A stretch of 64,000 bases of DNA from Fluviicola sp. (lineage in GTDB: Bacteria > Bacteroidota > Bacteroidia > Flavobacteriales_D > Crocinitomicaceae): positions 93,900-157,899 of the forward strand of contig JAIRJW010000012.1 in the NCBI GenBank assembly GCA_031260455.1, given 5' to 3'. The translations under genes were made by a program, and so were the position numbers. Shown here piece by piece: positions 47,379 through 54,789 of the stretch. Numbering within the stretch: position 1 is the stretch's first letter; the number at the start of each line of letters is the position of its first letter. The notes beneath the pieces were generated by a model that made no database searches, had not been told where the DNA came from, and saw nothing but the letters and a program-made list of their open reading frames with translations.

Positions 47379-49436
47379 CTACCGGATCTCTCCACCGGTT
47401 TCAAAGTTTTTTTCAGGAATCATAAAGCTCAGTTTCCCTTCTTTGTTTTCAGCCATCAGGATCATTCCCTGTGATTCTATTCCGCGAATTTTTCTTGGTG
47501 ACAGATTCATCAGAACAGCAACCGTCTTTCCGATTACTTCTTCCGGAACGTAATGCTCCGAGATTCCGGAAACAATCGTACGGGTATCAACTCCCGTATT
47601 GACAGTCAATTGCAGTAATTTATCAGCCTTCGGAACGCGGATTGCATCCACAATTGTTCCCAATCGGATATCCATCTTCGAAAAATCATCAAAGGATATT
47701 TCAACTTTCTGAGGTGAGAAATCAGTCGCAGCAACCGGTTGTGAAGCATGCAATAATCCAACTTCTTTCGCTACAAATTCATCATCTATTTTTTGGAACA
47801 AAATCGAAGGAATATTGGTCTGATCTCCAGCATGCAATAAGGTACTTCCAGCCTTGTCCCAGCTTTGTGCTTCAATTCCCACAAATGCACGAATTTTCGC
47901 CGCCGTTTCCGGCAGGAATGGATCCAGTACCAGACCCAGGTTTGCGGTAATTTGTAACGCCACATTCATAATTGTTTCCACGCGCTTCGGATCGGTTTTT
48001 ATCAGTTTCCACGGTTCATTATCTGCCAGGTATCTATTCCCAATACGCGCCAGTAACATAGCCTCTGCCTGAGCATCGCGCAGTTTGTACTGGTAAATCA
48101 GACCCGCAATGCGCTGCGGAATAGCTTTCATTTCGTTCAAAACCTGCTGGTCTTCTGCCGTCAGTTCCCCACAAGCGGAAACTTTTCCTCCATAATACTT
48201 CTGCGTCAACACTAAGGCACGATTCACAAAATTTCCCAGGATGTCCGCCAACTCATTATTCACACGAGCCTGGTACTCTTTCCAGGTAAACTCCGCATCT
48301 TTCGTTTCAGGAGCAGTTGCCGTCAGGGTATATTTCAATTCGTCGGTCTTGTCCGGATGTCTTTCCAGGTATTCGTGCAGCCAAACCGCCCAGTTGCGGG
48401 ATGTGGAAAATTTACCTCCTTCCAGGTTGAGGAATTCGTAAGCAGGTACGTTATCCGGTAAAATGAATCCCCCATGGTCTTTGAGCAAAATCGGGAAAAT
48501 AATCGCGTGAAACACGATATTGTCCTTCCCGATAAAATGTACAAGCTTCCGTTCTTCGTTGCACCAATAATCCTTCCAGTCTTTCCCGTTATCAAGTGCC
48601 CATTGTTTTGTTGCTGAAATGTATCCGATCGGAGCATCCAGCCACACATACAAGACTTTTCCTTCTGCATTCGGAAGCGGAACGGGAACTCCCCAATCCA
48701 GGTCGCGGGTCATAGCGCGCGGCCGCAAACCACCATCGATCCACGACAAGCATTGTCCGATTACCTGGTTTCTCCATGCTTTCGGGTCGTGCTGTTGTTT
48801 TCCGTCCAGTATTCCTTCTTTAATCCACGTACGCAACCACTCTTCGTGACGATCCATCGGCAAAAACCAGTGAGAAGTGCTTCTCAAAACCGGAGTTTTT
48901 CCGCTCAGCGCAGAAACCGGGTTCAACAAATCTGTCGGGCTCAATGCAGAACCACATTTTTCACATTGGTCTCCATAAGCACCACTGTTTCCACAGTTTG
49001 GACAATCTCCGGTAATATATCTGTCAGCCAGAAACTGCTGAAATTCTTCGTCGAAATACTGTTCGGTTGTTTCTTTGATAAACTTTCCGTTTTTTTCCAA
49101 TACTTTGAAAAATTCCTGTGCTGTTTCGATATGAATCGGTGTGGAGGTACGATGGAAAATATCGAATGAAATCCCGAACTGCATGAATGAATCACCAATA
49201 ATCTTATTGTATTTGTCCACAATCTCGCGGGGTGTGATTCCTTCTTTTTTCGCGCGCAAAGTAATCGCGGCTCCGTGCTCATCCGATCCACAAATGAAGA
49301 CAACATCATGTCCATTCGAACGCAGGAAACGCACAAAAATGTCAGCAGGTAAATACACACCAGCCACATGCCCTAAATGAAGGGGGCCATTTGCATATGG
49401 TAAAGCAGCTGTTACAGTAAATTTCGATTTATTCAT
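47379..49436 (-). CDS. metG: Methionine-tRNA ligase
   Basis: Class I synthetase charging initiator and elongator tRNA(Met). The HIGH motif is in YANGPLHLGHVAGVYLP, the zinc knuckle is CPNCGNSGAYGDQCEKCG and the KMSKS loop is GGKFSTSRNWAV. A fused C-terminal tRNA-binding (Arc1p/EMAP-like) domain lies in the last 110 residues (KMDIRLGTIVDAIRVPKADKL). At 685 residues it is the usual dimeric bacterial form. It is divergent from the two-component system and convergent with the DUF1003 gene; the 47250-47378 gap shows no gene. Confidence 0.97.
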   Translation of the reverse strand: MNKSKFTVTAALPYANGPLHLGHVAGVYLPADIFVRFLRSNGHDVVFICGSDEHGAAITLRAKKEGITPREIVDKYNKIIGDSFMQFGISFDIFHRTSTPIHIETAQEFFKVLEKNGKFIKETTEQYFDEEFQQFLADRYITGDCPNCGNSGAYGDQCEKCGSALSPTDLLNPVSALSGKTPVLRSTSHWFLPMDRHEEWLRTWIKEGILDGKQQHDPKAWRNQVIGQCLSWIDGGLRPRAMTRDLDWGVPVPLPNAEGKVLYVWLDAPIGYISATKQWALDNGKDWKDYWCNEERKLVHFIGKDNIVFHAIIFPILLKDHGGFILPDNVPAYEFLNLEGGKFSTSRNWAVWLHEYLERHPDKTDELKYTLTATAPETKDAEFTWKEYQARVNNELADILGNFVNRALVLTQKYYGGKVSACGELTAEDQQVLNEMKAIPQRIAGLIYQYKLRDAQAEAMLLARIGNRYLADNEPWKLIKTDPKRVETIMNVALQITANLGLVLDPFLPETAAKIRAFVGIEAQSWDKAGSTLLHAGDQTNIPSILFQKIDDEFVAKEVGLLHASQPVAATDFSPQKVEISFDDFSKMDIRLGTIVDAIRVPKADKLLQLTVNTGVDTRTIVSGISEHYVPEEVIGKTVAVLMNLSPRKIRGIESQGMILMAENKEGKLSFMIPEKNFETGGEIR

Positions 49437-49553
49437 AGTGCAAAAGTAGAAAAAATTAATTCTCTCCTTTTGGAGAAGCGTGGCTAAAATCTTCGCAATC
49501 CTTTAGAATCACTCGAAAAGGAGTTGCAATAAAACGGAAGCAAAACGCTCAAA

Positions 49554-49574
49554 TTCTTAAGCAAACTTTAAGAA
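49554..49574 (+). promoter_or_regulatory. Putative response-regulator site (two TTAAG units, 11-bp step)
   Basis: TTAAG begins at 49557 and again at 49568, an 11-bp step, inside an inverted repeat TTCTTAA / TTAAGAA. It lies 43 bases before the response-regulator ATG. OmpR-family regulators bind pairs of direct repeats at 10-11 bp, so autoregulation is likely. The same unit recurs four times before the downstream lipoprotein locus. Confidence 0.6.
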
Positions 49575-49616
49575 TCGACTGACGGATGACCGGTATATTT
49601 TTTCAATCTTTGCATC

Positions 49617-50285
49617 ATGAGGTTATTAGTCGTTGAAGATGAGGTCGGTATCGCCAATTTCCTGAAGCAGGGATTGGAAGAAGAGTCCTTTACCGTCGAT
49701 GTATGCCACACGGGAAATCAGGGTCTTGAACTGGCACTGTCGGGAGAATATGACCTGTTATTGTTGGATTGGATGCTTCCCGGAAAAAGCGGCATTGAAA
49801 TTTGTACGGAATTCCGGAAACAATTTAAAACAACACCCATCATCTTTTTAACGGCTAAAGATACCCTTCAGGAAATCATTTTCAGTTTGCAGAACGGCGC
49901 GAATGATTACATTAAAAAACCCTTTCATTTTGAAGAATTGTTAGAGCGTGTCAGGGTACAGCTACGCCCGAAATCCGGAGAAACAAATCTACTGACGCTT
50001 GGTCCGATAACCATTGATCTTTCAGCTCATACGGTATTCAAGAACAAAGCCGAAATCACACTCACTCAAAAGGAATTTGCCTTGCTTGAAATGCTGATCC
50101 GTAATAAAGGAATCGTTTGTACAAGAACCCGGATCATTGAAAGCGTCTGGGATATCCATTTTGATTACAATACGGGGATCATTGATGTGTATATCAATGC
50201 ACTGCGTAAAAAACTGCATCTCGGAGAAGATGAAAACTATATTCAAACCATTCGGGGAGTCGGATACATCGCCAAAGAAGTATGA
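49617..50285 (+). CDS. OmpR-family response regulator
   Basis: A receiver domain (residues 1-115) has acidic residues E7/D8, the phospho-accepting Asp51 in LLLLDWMLPGKSG, Thr in IIFLTAKD and Lys in DYIKKPFHF. A winged-helix DNA-binding domain follows (about 125-222: LTQKEFALLEMLIRNKG, VDVYINALRKKL, IQTIRGVGYI). Its stop overlaps the start of the kinase by 4 bases, so the pair is translationally coupled. The signal sensed is unknown; related pairs (CusRS/RprXY-like) handle metals or envelope stress. Confidence 0.95.
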   Translation: MRLLVVEDEVGIANFLKQGLEEESFTVDVCHTGNQGLELALSGEYDLLLLDWMLPGKSGIEICTEFRKQFKTTPIIFLTAKDTLQEIIFSLQNGANDYIKKPFHFEELLERVRVQLRPKSGETNLLTLGPITIDLSAHTVFKNKAEITLTQKEFALLEMLIRNKGIVCTRTRIIESVWDIHFDYNTGIIDVYINALRKKLHLGEDENYIQTIRGVGYIAKEV

Positions 50286-51676
50286 ACTTCAGTTTCAGAA
50301 AAAGAATAGCAACCCGTTTTATGCTGGCCACAGCTCTGATCATTCTACTCGTATTCGGAACCGTTTACTTTATTGTCCGACAAACAATCTATGCGAATCT
50401 GGACAAAGATTTATTATTTGAATCATATAAACACCTGACGGAGGTTAAATTAACAACGAATTCGATCCGGTTTGTCAACGCGAAGGAAATGGAAGAGATC
50501 GAACACCTGGAAGTTCAGGTGAATCCGGTTTTTATCCAAATTGTTGACCGACATGGGAAACTGCTTGCTAAGTCCCCCAACTTAAAGGGGCAGCACCTGA
50601 TCTTTCAAAAAGAACAACCGAACGAAGTACCTTTTAATACACATTTGAATCAGCGGAATATCCGCCAGGTACAAGTACCCATTAAGAGAAATGGGATACT
50701 AAAAGGTTACGTAGCAGCAGCAATGTCGATAGACGCATCTTTAACAGTGCTCAGTAACCTGGGAATGATTCTTGTTATTCTGTTTCCGATCATTTTAATC
50801 GGGTTATTCTTTATCACTTCTTTTTTAGCCGGAAAAAGTATTATTCCGGTGGTAACAATCGGTGAAACGACTAATCGGATTACGCGGAATAATTTGAATG
50901 AACGGGTTATGCTTCCCACAAGTAAGGACGAACTATATGATTTGTCCGATTCGATCAACAGTTTACTGGAGCGTATCCAGGATGCCATGCAACGGGAACA
51001 ACAATTTACTTCAGATGCTTCGCATGAGTTGAGAACTCCGCTTTCAGTTTTGAGAGGAACGCTGGAGGTACTCATCCGGAAACCACGCAGCCAGGAAGAG
51101 TATAAATCCAAAATTCAGTGCTGCCTGAAGGAAATAGACCGGATGACCCTCATTATCGATCAATTGTTGGAAATTGCACGTTTCGATACCAATCCGGAAC
51201 TCAATGCCACTTCATCTGTTGAGATTGATTTACTGCTCACAGAAATTTTGACACACAGGCATCCGGACATCGTTACCAAAGAATTACATGTAATTAAGAA
51301 TAATTACAATGATCAATCCGTTGCGATCCATCGTTTTTACGGGCGTCTGATCCTGGATAATATTTTGGGGAATGCAATTAAGTATTCAAGAAACGGAGGC
51401 CAGATTATCATCCGCAGTTTTTTAGACAAGGATGGACTTAATTGTGAAATAACCGATTCGGGAATCGGTATTCGCCCGGAAGATGTCCCGCAACTATTCA
51501 ATCCGTTCTTTCGCTCCGATGCTCTCGATCACAAAGACATCAAAGGAACCGGATTAGGCCTTTCCATTGCTCAGAAAGCAGCGTCAGCTATCGGGGCAAT
51601 AATTACTATTTCAAGTGAACTGGGTAAAGGAACTTCAGTAAACATACATTTTAAGGAGATCTTAAGAAAGTCCTAA
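50282..51676 (+). CDS. Membrane sensor histidine kinase, partner of the OmpR-type regulator
   Basis: Two membrane helices (about 13-34 and 157-180) enclose a 120-residue periplasmic sensor. A HAMP domain follows, then HisKA with DASHELRTPLSVLRG (His248) and an HATPase with ILGNAIKYSRNGG, DSGIGI and GTGLGLSIAQ. All boxes are intact, at the usual 464 residues. The periplasmic part contains EIEHLEVQVNPVFIQIVDRHG, of the kind found in Cus/heavy-metal sensors, but the ligand is not determined. The last coding bases overlap a four-unit 11-bp repeat. Confidence 0.93.
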   Translation: MNFSFRKRIATRFMLATALIILLVFGTVYFIVRQTIYANLDKDLLFESYKHLTEVKLTTNSIRFVNAKEMEEIEHLEVQVNPVFIQIVDRHGKLLAKSPNLKGQHLIFQKEQPNEVPFNTHLNQRNIRQVQVPIKRNGILKGYVAAAMSIDASLTVLSNLGMILVILFPIILIGLFFITSFLAGKSIIPVVTIGETTNRITRNNLNERVMLPTSKDELYDLSDSINSLLERIQDAMQREQQFTSDASHELRTPLSVLRGTLEVLIRKPRSQEEYKSKIQCCLKEIDRMTLIIDQLLEIARFDTNPELNATSSVEIDLLLTEILTHRHPDIVTKELHVIKNNYNDQSVAIHRFYGRLILDNILGNAIKYSRNGGQIIIRSFLDKDGLNCEITDSGIGIRPEDVPQLFNPFFRSDALDHKDIKGTGLGLSIAQKAASAIGAIITISSELGKGTSVNIHFKEILRKS

Positions 51677-51706
51677 GGAAACCCTTAGATACCTATTTTA
51701 CTTTTG
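51651..51706 (+). promoter_or_regulatory. Four TTAAG-like direct repeats at 11-bp steps leading into a -7 element
   Basis: TTAAG (51651), TTAAG (51662), CTAAG (51673) and CTTAG (51684) stand exactly 11 bp apart on one face of the helix. TACTTTTG (51699-51706) matches TAnnTTTG and has no TTG at -33, as expected for an activator-dependent promoter. The array overlaps the end of the kinase gene. The likely binder is the neighbouring OmpR-type regulator; the likely targets are the short frame at 51767 and the cytochrome lipoprotein. Confidence 0.6.
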
Positions 51707-51766
51707 ATAACAGGTTTAAAACAATCATTATGTTAGAGAAAAGCAGTTAAGACAGGAGAAATCACC

Positions 51767-51862
51767 ATGGATTTTATTGAAATTCTAAATGCAGATGATT
51801 TTGGTTCCAGCACACCCTTCTTAATAAATGGAGCATTCAATTTAATCAAAAACAGATCATAA
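51767..51862 (+). CDS. Possible 31-residue peptide
   Basis: ATG at 51767 is preceded at a suitable distance by AGGAG (51753-51757), unusually good for Bacteroidota. The frame encodes 31 residues starting MDFIEILNADDFGSSTPFL and stops 18 bases before the cytochrome lipoprotein gene. I recognise no family. It could be a small leader peptide or chance; the placement between the repeat array and the lipoprotein is the only other support. Confidence 0.3.
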   Translation: MDFIEILNADDFGSSTPFLINGAFNLIKNRS

Positions 51863-51880
51863 AAACTAAAAACAAATGCC

Positions 51881-52231
51881 ATGAGTAAAATGAAGAAAAA
51901 CAGTCATTATTATTTTGCAGGAATCCTGCTTGCAGCTTGCTTAAGCACCGGATTAGGGGCAGTCGGTTGTAAAAAAACAAAAAAGAAAATTACTCCGGTT
52001 TGTGATGGAACCAATGCCACTTATAACAATACGGTTAAATCCATCGTCAACAGCAGCTGTGCGAGTTGTCATTCCAATTATTCCAGTTATTCAGGATTAA
52101 GTACGATCACAAGCAACGGTCAATTTGCTCAGCATGTTTTAACCAATCAGGATATGCCAAAAGGTAGTTCATTGACCAGCGATCAATTAAATAAGATTCA
52201 ATGCTGGGCAAACAATGGGTATCCGCAGTAA
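51881..52231 (+). CDS. Small c-type cytochrome-like lipoprotein
   Basis: The signal peptide ends in LGAVGC (lipidated Cys30). A single haem-attachment motif CASCH (Cys60-His64) is followed by MPKGSSLTSDQLNKIQCWANNGYPQ-type text, in which the Met after ...TNQD can be the distal axial ligand (core DMPKGSSL). At 116 residues it is close to the minimal mono-haem size. It probably carries electrons at the periplasmic side of a membrane. It follows a two-component pair and its repeat array, so regulation by that pair is likely. In-frame ATGs occur at 51881 and 51890. Confidence 0.8.
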   Translation: MSKMKKNSHYYFAGILLAACLSTGLGAVGCKKTKKKITPVCDGTNATYNNTVKSIVNSSCASCHSNYSSYSGLSTITSNGQFAQHVLTNQDMPKGSSLTSDQLNKIQCWANNGYPQ

Positions 52232-52769
52232 TTGATCGCGTGAAGTTACCTTGTGAGGATAAGAGGGAATGGTGGGATATGTTCCTTATCCGATCTGAAT
52301 TCTCTATTAATAAGTCAAATAGGCTGTCTCAAAGGGCAGCCTATTCAAGTGATTATTTTCCTGCAAAAGAAATTCCATGATCCATTGAGTTTCACCGTCG
52401 CCTGTTCATTGTCAGACGCATCAATAATGACAGCTGTTTTTCTACCTATAAGGGTTTCGTACCGAACCTTATCACCAATTATCCACTCTATTTGGGATTC
52501 TGTTTATGGCAGATCAGAATCCTGGGAAAAACAGATTCGAACTGTCATCTATAATTGACAAAAATTAAATTCGGATCTCTTGTAATTTAATTTGAGCAAT
52601 TAAGATCGTAATCATTTACGATCAAAAATCGGGGAACGATTCCTGGAAAACTGTCTTTATGAATTTACCAGAAGAACCTTATCGGGTATGGTTAAGTACC
52701 TGATTTTACACCTATTTATCCATAGATAACAGAAATCGGAAGTTGCAGAATTTTCCTTATCTTTAGATA
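52232..52769. other. Intergenic region with hairpin and a broken small frame
   Basis: A strong imperfect hairpin (52318-52345: AATAGGCTGTC / GGCAGCCTATT, loop TCAAAG) lies about 90 bases after the cytochrome gene and may terminate it, although no T-run follows. The minus strand holds a protein-like frame with an internal stop (52345-52548). The remainder is AT-rich upstream DNA of xseA. Confidence 0.45.
52345..52548 (-). pseudogene. Small minus-strand frame with an in-frame TAA
   Basis: From ATG at 52548 the frame reads MTVRICFSQDSDLP, a TAA, then 52 protein-like residues in the same frame including IGDKVRYETLIGRKT and ASDNEQATVKLNGSW before TGA at 52345. The second part has the look of a small beta-barrel (KOW/SH3-like) domain, but it has no start codon of its own. 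It may be a decayed gene or coincidence; the stop overlaps the hairpin noted at 52318-52345. Confidence 0.35.
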
Positions 52770-54206
52770 ATGGAAGCCCCACAGCATTTTACTCTCAAAC
52801 AAGTTGCCGAATCAATCCGCAGAACGATCACCGAACGCTATTCGCGCACCTATTGGGTAATGGCCGAAATGCACAAACTCAATGCTACCCGCAAAGGACA
52901 TTGCTATCCGGAACTGGTTCAAAAAGAGGAAGATTCGATCGTGGTAGAAATGCGGGGAATGATCTGGAAGCAACAGTTTGAGCGCATTCAGCAAAAATTC
53001 CACGAAGTGGTGAAGGAGCCTTTGCACGACGGAATGGAGTTATTGTTTCATGTGAAAATCACCTATCATCCACTCTACAACATCGGGCTGGAGATTATTG
53101 ATATTGACCCGAATTATACCTTAGGGGCCCTCCAAAAAGAGCGGCAGCAAACATTTGAACGCCTGAACAGGGAAGGAATCCTGAATGCCAATCAGCAACG
53201 GGAAATGACCCTGCTGCCGAAACGGCTTGCGGTAATTTCCCAGGCAGACAGCAAAGGCTATTCCGACTTTATAACCCTGTTAAACGGGCATCCGAAACAT
53301 TATCATTTCAACACCTTTCTGTTTGAGGCAACCCTTCAGGGAGATGCAGCTATTCTATCAATACAAAACCAACTGAAGCGCATTGAACAAATCAAACAGC
53401 ATTTTGATGCTGTAGTCATTATTCGTGGCGGAGGCGGTGAGATCGGGATGCACTGCTACAACAATTACGAACTGGCAAAAGCCATTGCTACTTTTCCGCT
53501 ACCGGTTCTGACAGGAATCGGGCATTCCACGAATCTGACCGTTTGTGAGATGATCGCTTTCCGGAACGGCATCACCCCTTCTGACATGGCCTATTTTCTA
53601 CTAAGTATTTTGGAGGACCTGGATGCCCCACTGGATAAATTGCTCCTGAAACTTCCGCAGCAAATCCGGCGCATTTTCCAGGATATCAACAATCAATTTA
53701 CTCAACTTACCCGCTCTTTTCAACAAAAAGTCCAAACAGCTTTATCGGAAGAAAAAAATGATTTTTTCAATACAGTCAAGGATTTCGAATTCCAGACAAA
53801 ACACCAGATAGTTTATTCCAATCAAAAACTTTCAGAGCTTCGTAATCAAATACGTTCTTCTTTCGGATACCTGTTTGAAACACAGAAAAACAAACAGCAA
53901 AATCTGGTTCATTTACTTCAGATTCATTCAAAAACAGTTCTTAATTCCTCCATACAGAAAATAAATGCCGGAGAAGAAGTTATGCTGCGGGCCCTTCCCC
54001 GTAAAATTCAACAGGAATCTGCGAAATTACAGCAAGCAGAACTTCATCTGAAATTACTGGATCCGATTACCGTTTTACATCGTGGTTATGCCATTGTTAC
54101 GAATGAAAAAGGTGTGCTTTCTGTAAAAAACCAGGCTCAAAACGGAGAAAATCTGAAAATTGTAACAGAAGCACAGGAATTGAAGGCAAAAATTACTTCT
54201 TCTTAG
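52770..54206 (+). CDS. xseA: Exodeoxyribonuclease VII large subunit
   Basis: Catalytic and DNA-binding subunit of ExoVII, which degrades single-stranded DNA to oligonucleotides. It has an N-terminal OB-fold (YWVMAEMHKLNATRKGHCYPELV), then the nuclease core with RLAVISQADSKGYSDF, VIIRGGGGEIGMHCYNN and TGIGHSTNLTVCEMIAFR, followed by a long coiled coil (about 290-440) that binds several XseB copies. At 478 residues it is normal. xseB follows after 67 bases. Confidence 0.95.
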   Translation: MEAPQHFTLKQVAESIRRTITERYSRTYWVMAEMHKLNATRKGHCYPELVQKEEDSIVVEMRGMIWKQQFERIQQKFHEVVKEPLHDGMELLFHVKITYHPLYNIGLEIIDIDPNYTLGALQKERQQTFERLNREGILNANQQREMTLLPKRLAVISQADSKGYSDFITLLNGHPKHYHFNTFLFEATLQGDAAILSIQNQLKRIEQIKQHFDAVVIIRGGGGEIGMHCYNNYELAKAIATFPLPVLTGIGHSTNLTVCEMIAFRNGITPSDMAYFLLSILEDLDAPLDKLLLKLPQQIRRIFQDINNQFTQLTRSFQQKVQTALSEEKNDFFNTVKDFEFQTKHQIVYSNQKLSELRNQIRSSFGYLFETQKNKQQNLVHLLQIHSKTVLNSSIQKINAGEEVMLRALPRKIQQESAKLQQAELHLKLLDPITVLHRGYAIVTNEKGVLSVKNQAQNGENLKIVTEAQELKAKITSS

Positions 54207-54273
54207 CCTTCCATCAAAGAGAGAAGCAAATTTTCCCTCATTCATTATCTATATTTTTCCGTAAATTTGTATT

Positions 54274-54480
54274 GTGAAAGAAGAGCAGCTGACATATGAA
54301 CAGGCATACGAAGAATTGCAGCAGATTATTGCAGATATTGAATCCGGAGAAATCTCCGTGGACCTGCTTTCGGAGAAAGTAAAACGCGCTACAGCACTGA
54401 TCCAGCTTTGTAAAAGCAAACTCACTTCGACGGAAAATGATGTGCAAAAGATTCTGGATGACCTAAAATCGGCCAACTAA
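54274..54480 (+). CDS. xseB: Exodeoxyribonuclease VII small subunit
   Basis: A 68-residue helical hairpin protein with LTYEQAYEELQQIIADIESGEISVDLLSEKVKRA-type text (core YEELQQIIADIESGE), the XseB signature. The start is a GTG at 54274. It forms the regulatory arms of ExoVII together with xseA. TAAATTTG at 54262-54269 looks like a -7 element but is too close to the start for a normal leader. Confidence 0.93.
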   Translation: MKEEQLTYEQAYEELQQIIADIESGEISVDLLSEKVKRATALIQLCKSKLTSTENDVQKILDDLKSAN

Positions 54481-54506
54481 CTAAGGATATACCTTAAACC
54501 CGGTAT

Positions 54507-54536
54507 TTGGCGAATCACCTGCTTCCCTTAATTTTG
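54507..54536 (+). promoter_or_regulatory. Predicted promoter of the feo operon
   Basis: TTG at 54507-54509, a 19-bp spacer and TAATTTTG at 54529-54536 fit TTG-N(17-23)-TAnnTTTG. An imperfect ATACC / GGTAT repeat (about 54489-54506) lies just upstream and could be a regulator site. No clear classical Fur box was seen. Confidence 0.65.
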
Positions 54537-54570
54537 TAGCTTTCAGAATTTCAACATCAATTTGTTCCTC

Positions 54571-54789
54571 ATGAAAACGCTTGTACAAGTTCCGTTGCAT
54601 CAAAAGATAACCATTGCAGGTATTGTGGAAAGTGAGCTGAAACCCAAATTACTGGAAATGGGCCTTTATGCAGGAAAGGAAGTTGAAATTCTGTTCAGGG
54701 CTCCGTTCGGAGACCCGATCGCTGTGGATATTTCAGGATATACACTATCCATGAGGCTTTCCGAAGCGGCTTTGATTCAAGTAGAATAA
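54571..54789 (+). CDS. feoA: Ferrous iron transport protein A
   Basis: A 72-residue SH3-like protein (ITIAGIVESELKPKLLEMGLYAGKEVEIL, PFGDPIAVDISGYTLSMRLSEA). FeoA regulates the FeoB Fe(II) transporter. ATG at 54571 is preferred over an upstream in-frame TTG. feoB begins directly at the next base after the stop. Confidence 0.93.
   Translation: MKTLVQVPLHQKITIAGIVESELKPKLLEMGLYAGKEVEILFRAPFGDPIAVDISGYTLSMRLSEAALIQVE

Noticed and set aside
52253..52558. Plus-strand frame of 101 codons after the cytochrome gene
   Set aside because: It begins with GTG, has no family resemblance and runs through a hairpin and the more protein-like minus-strand text.
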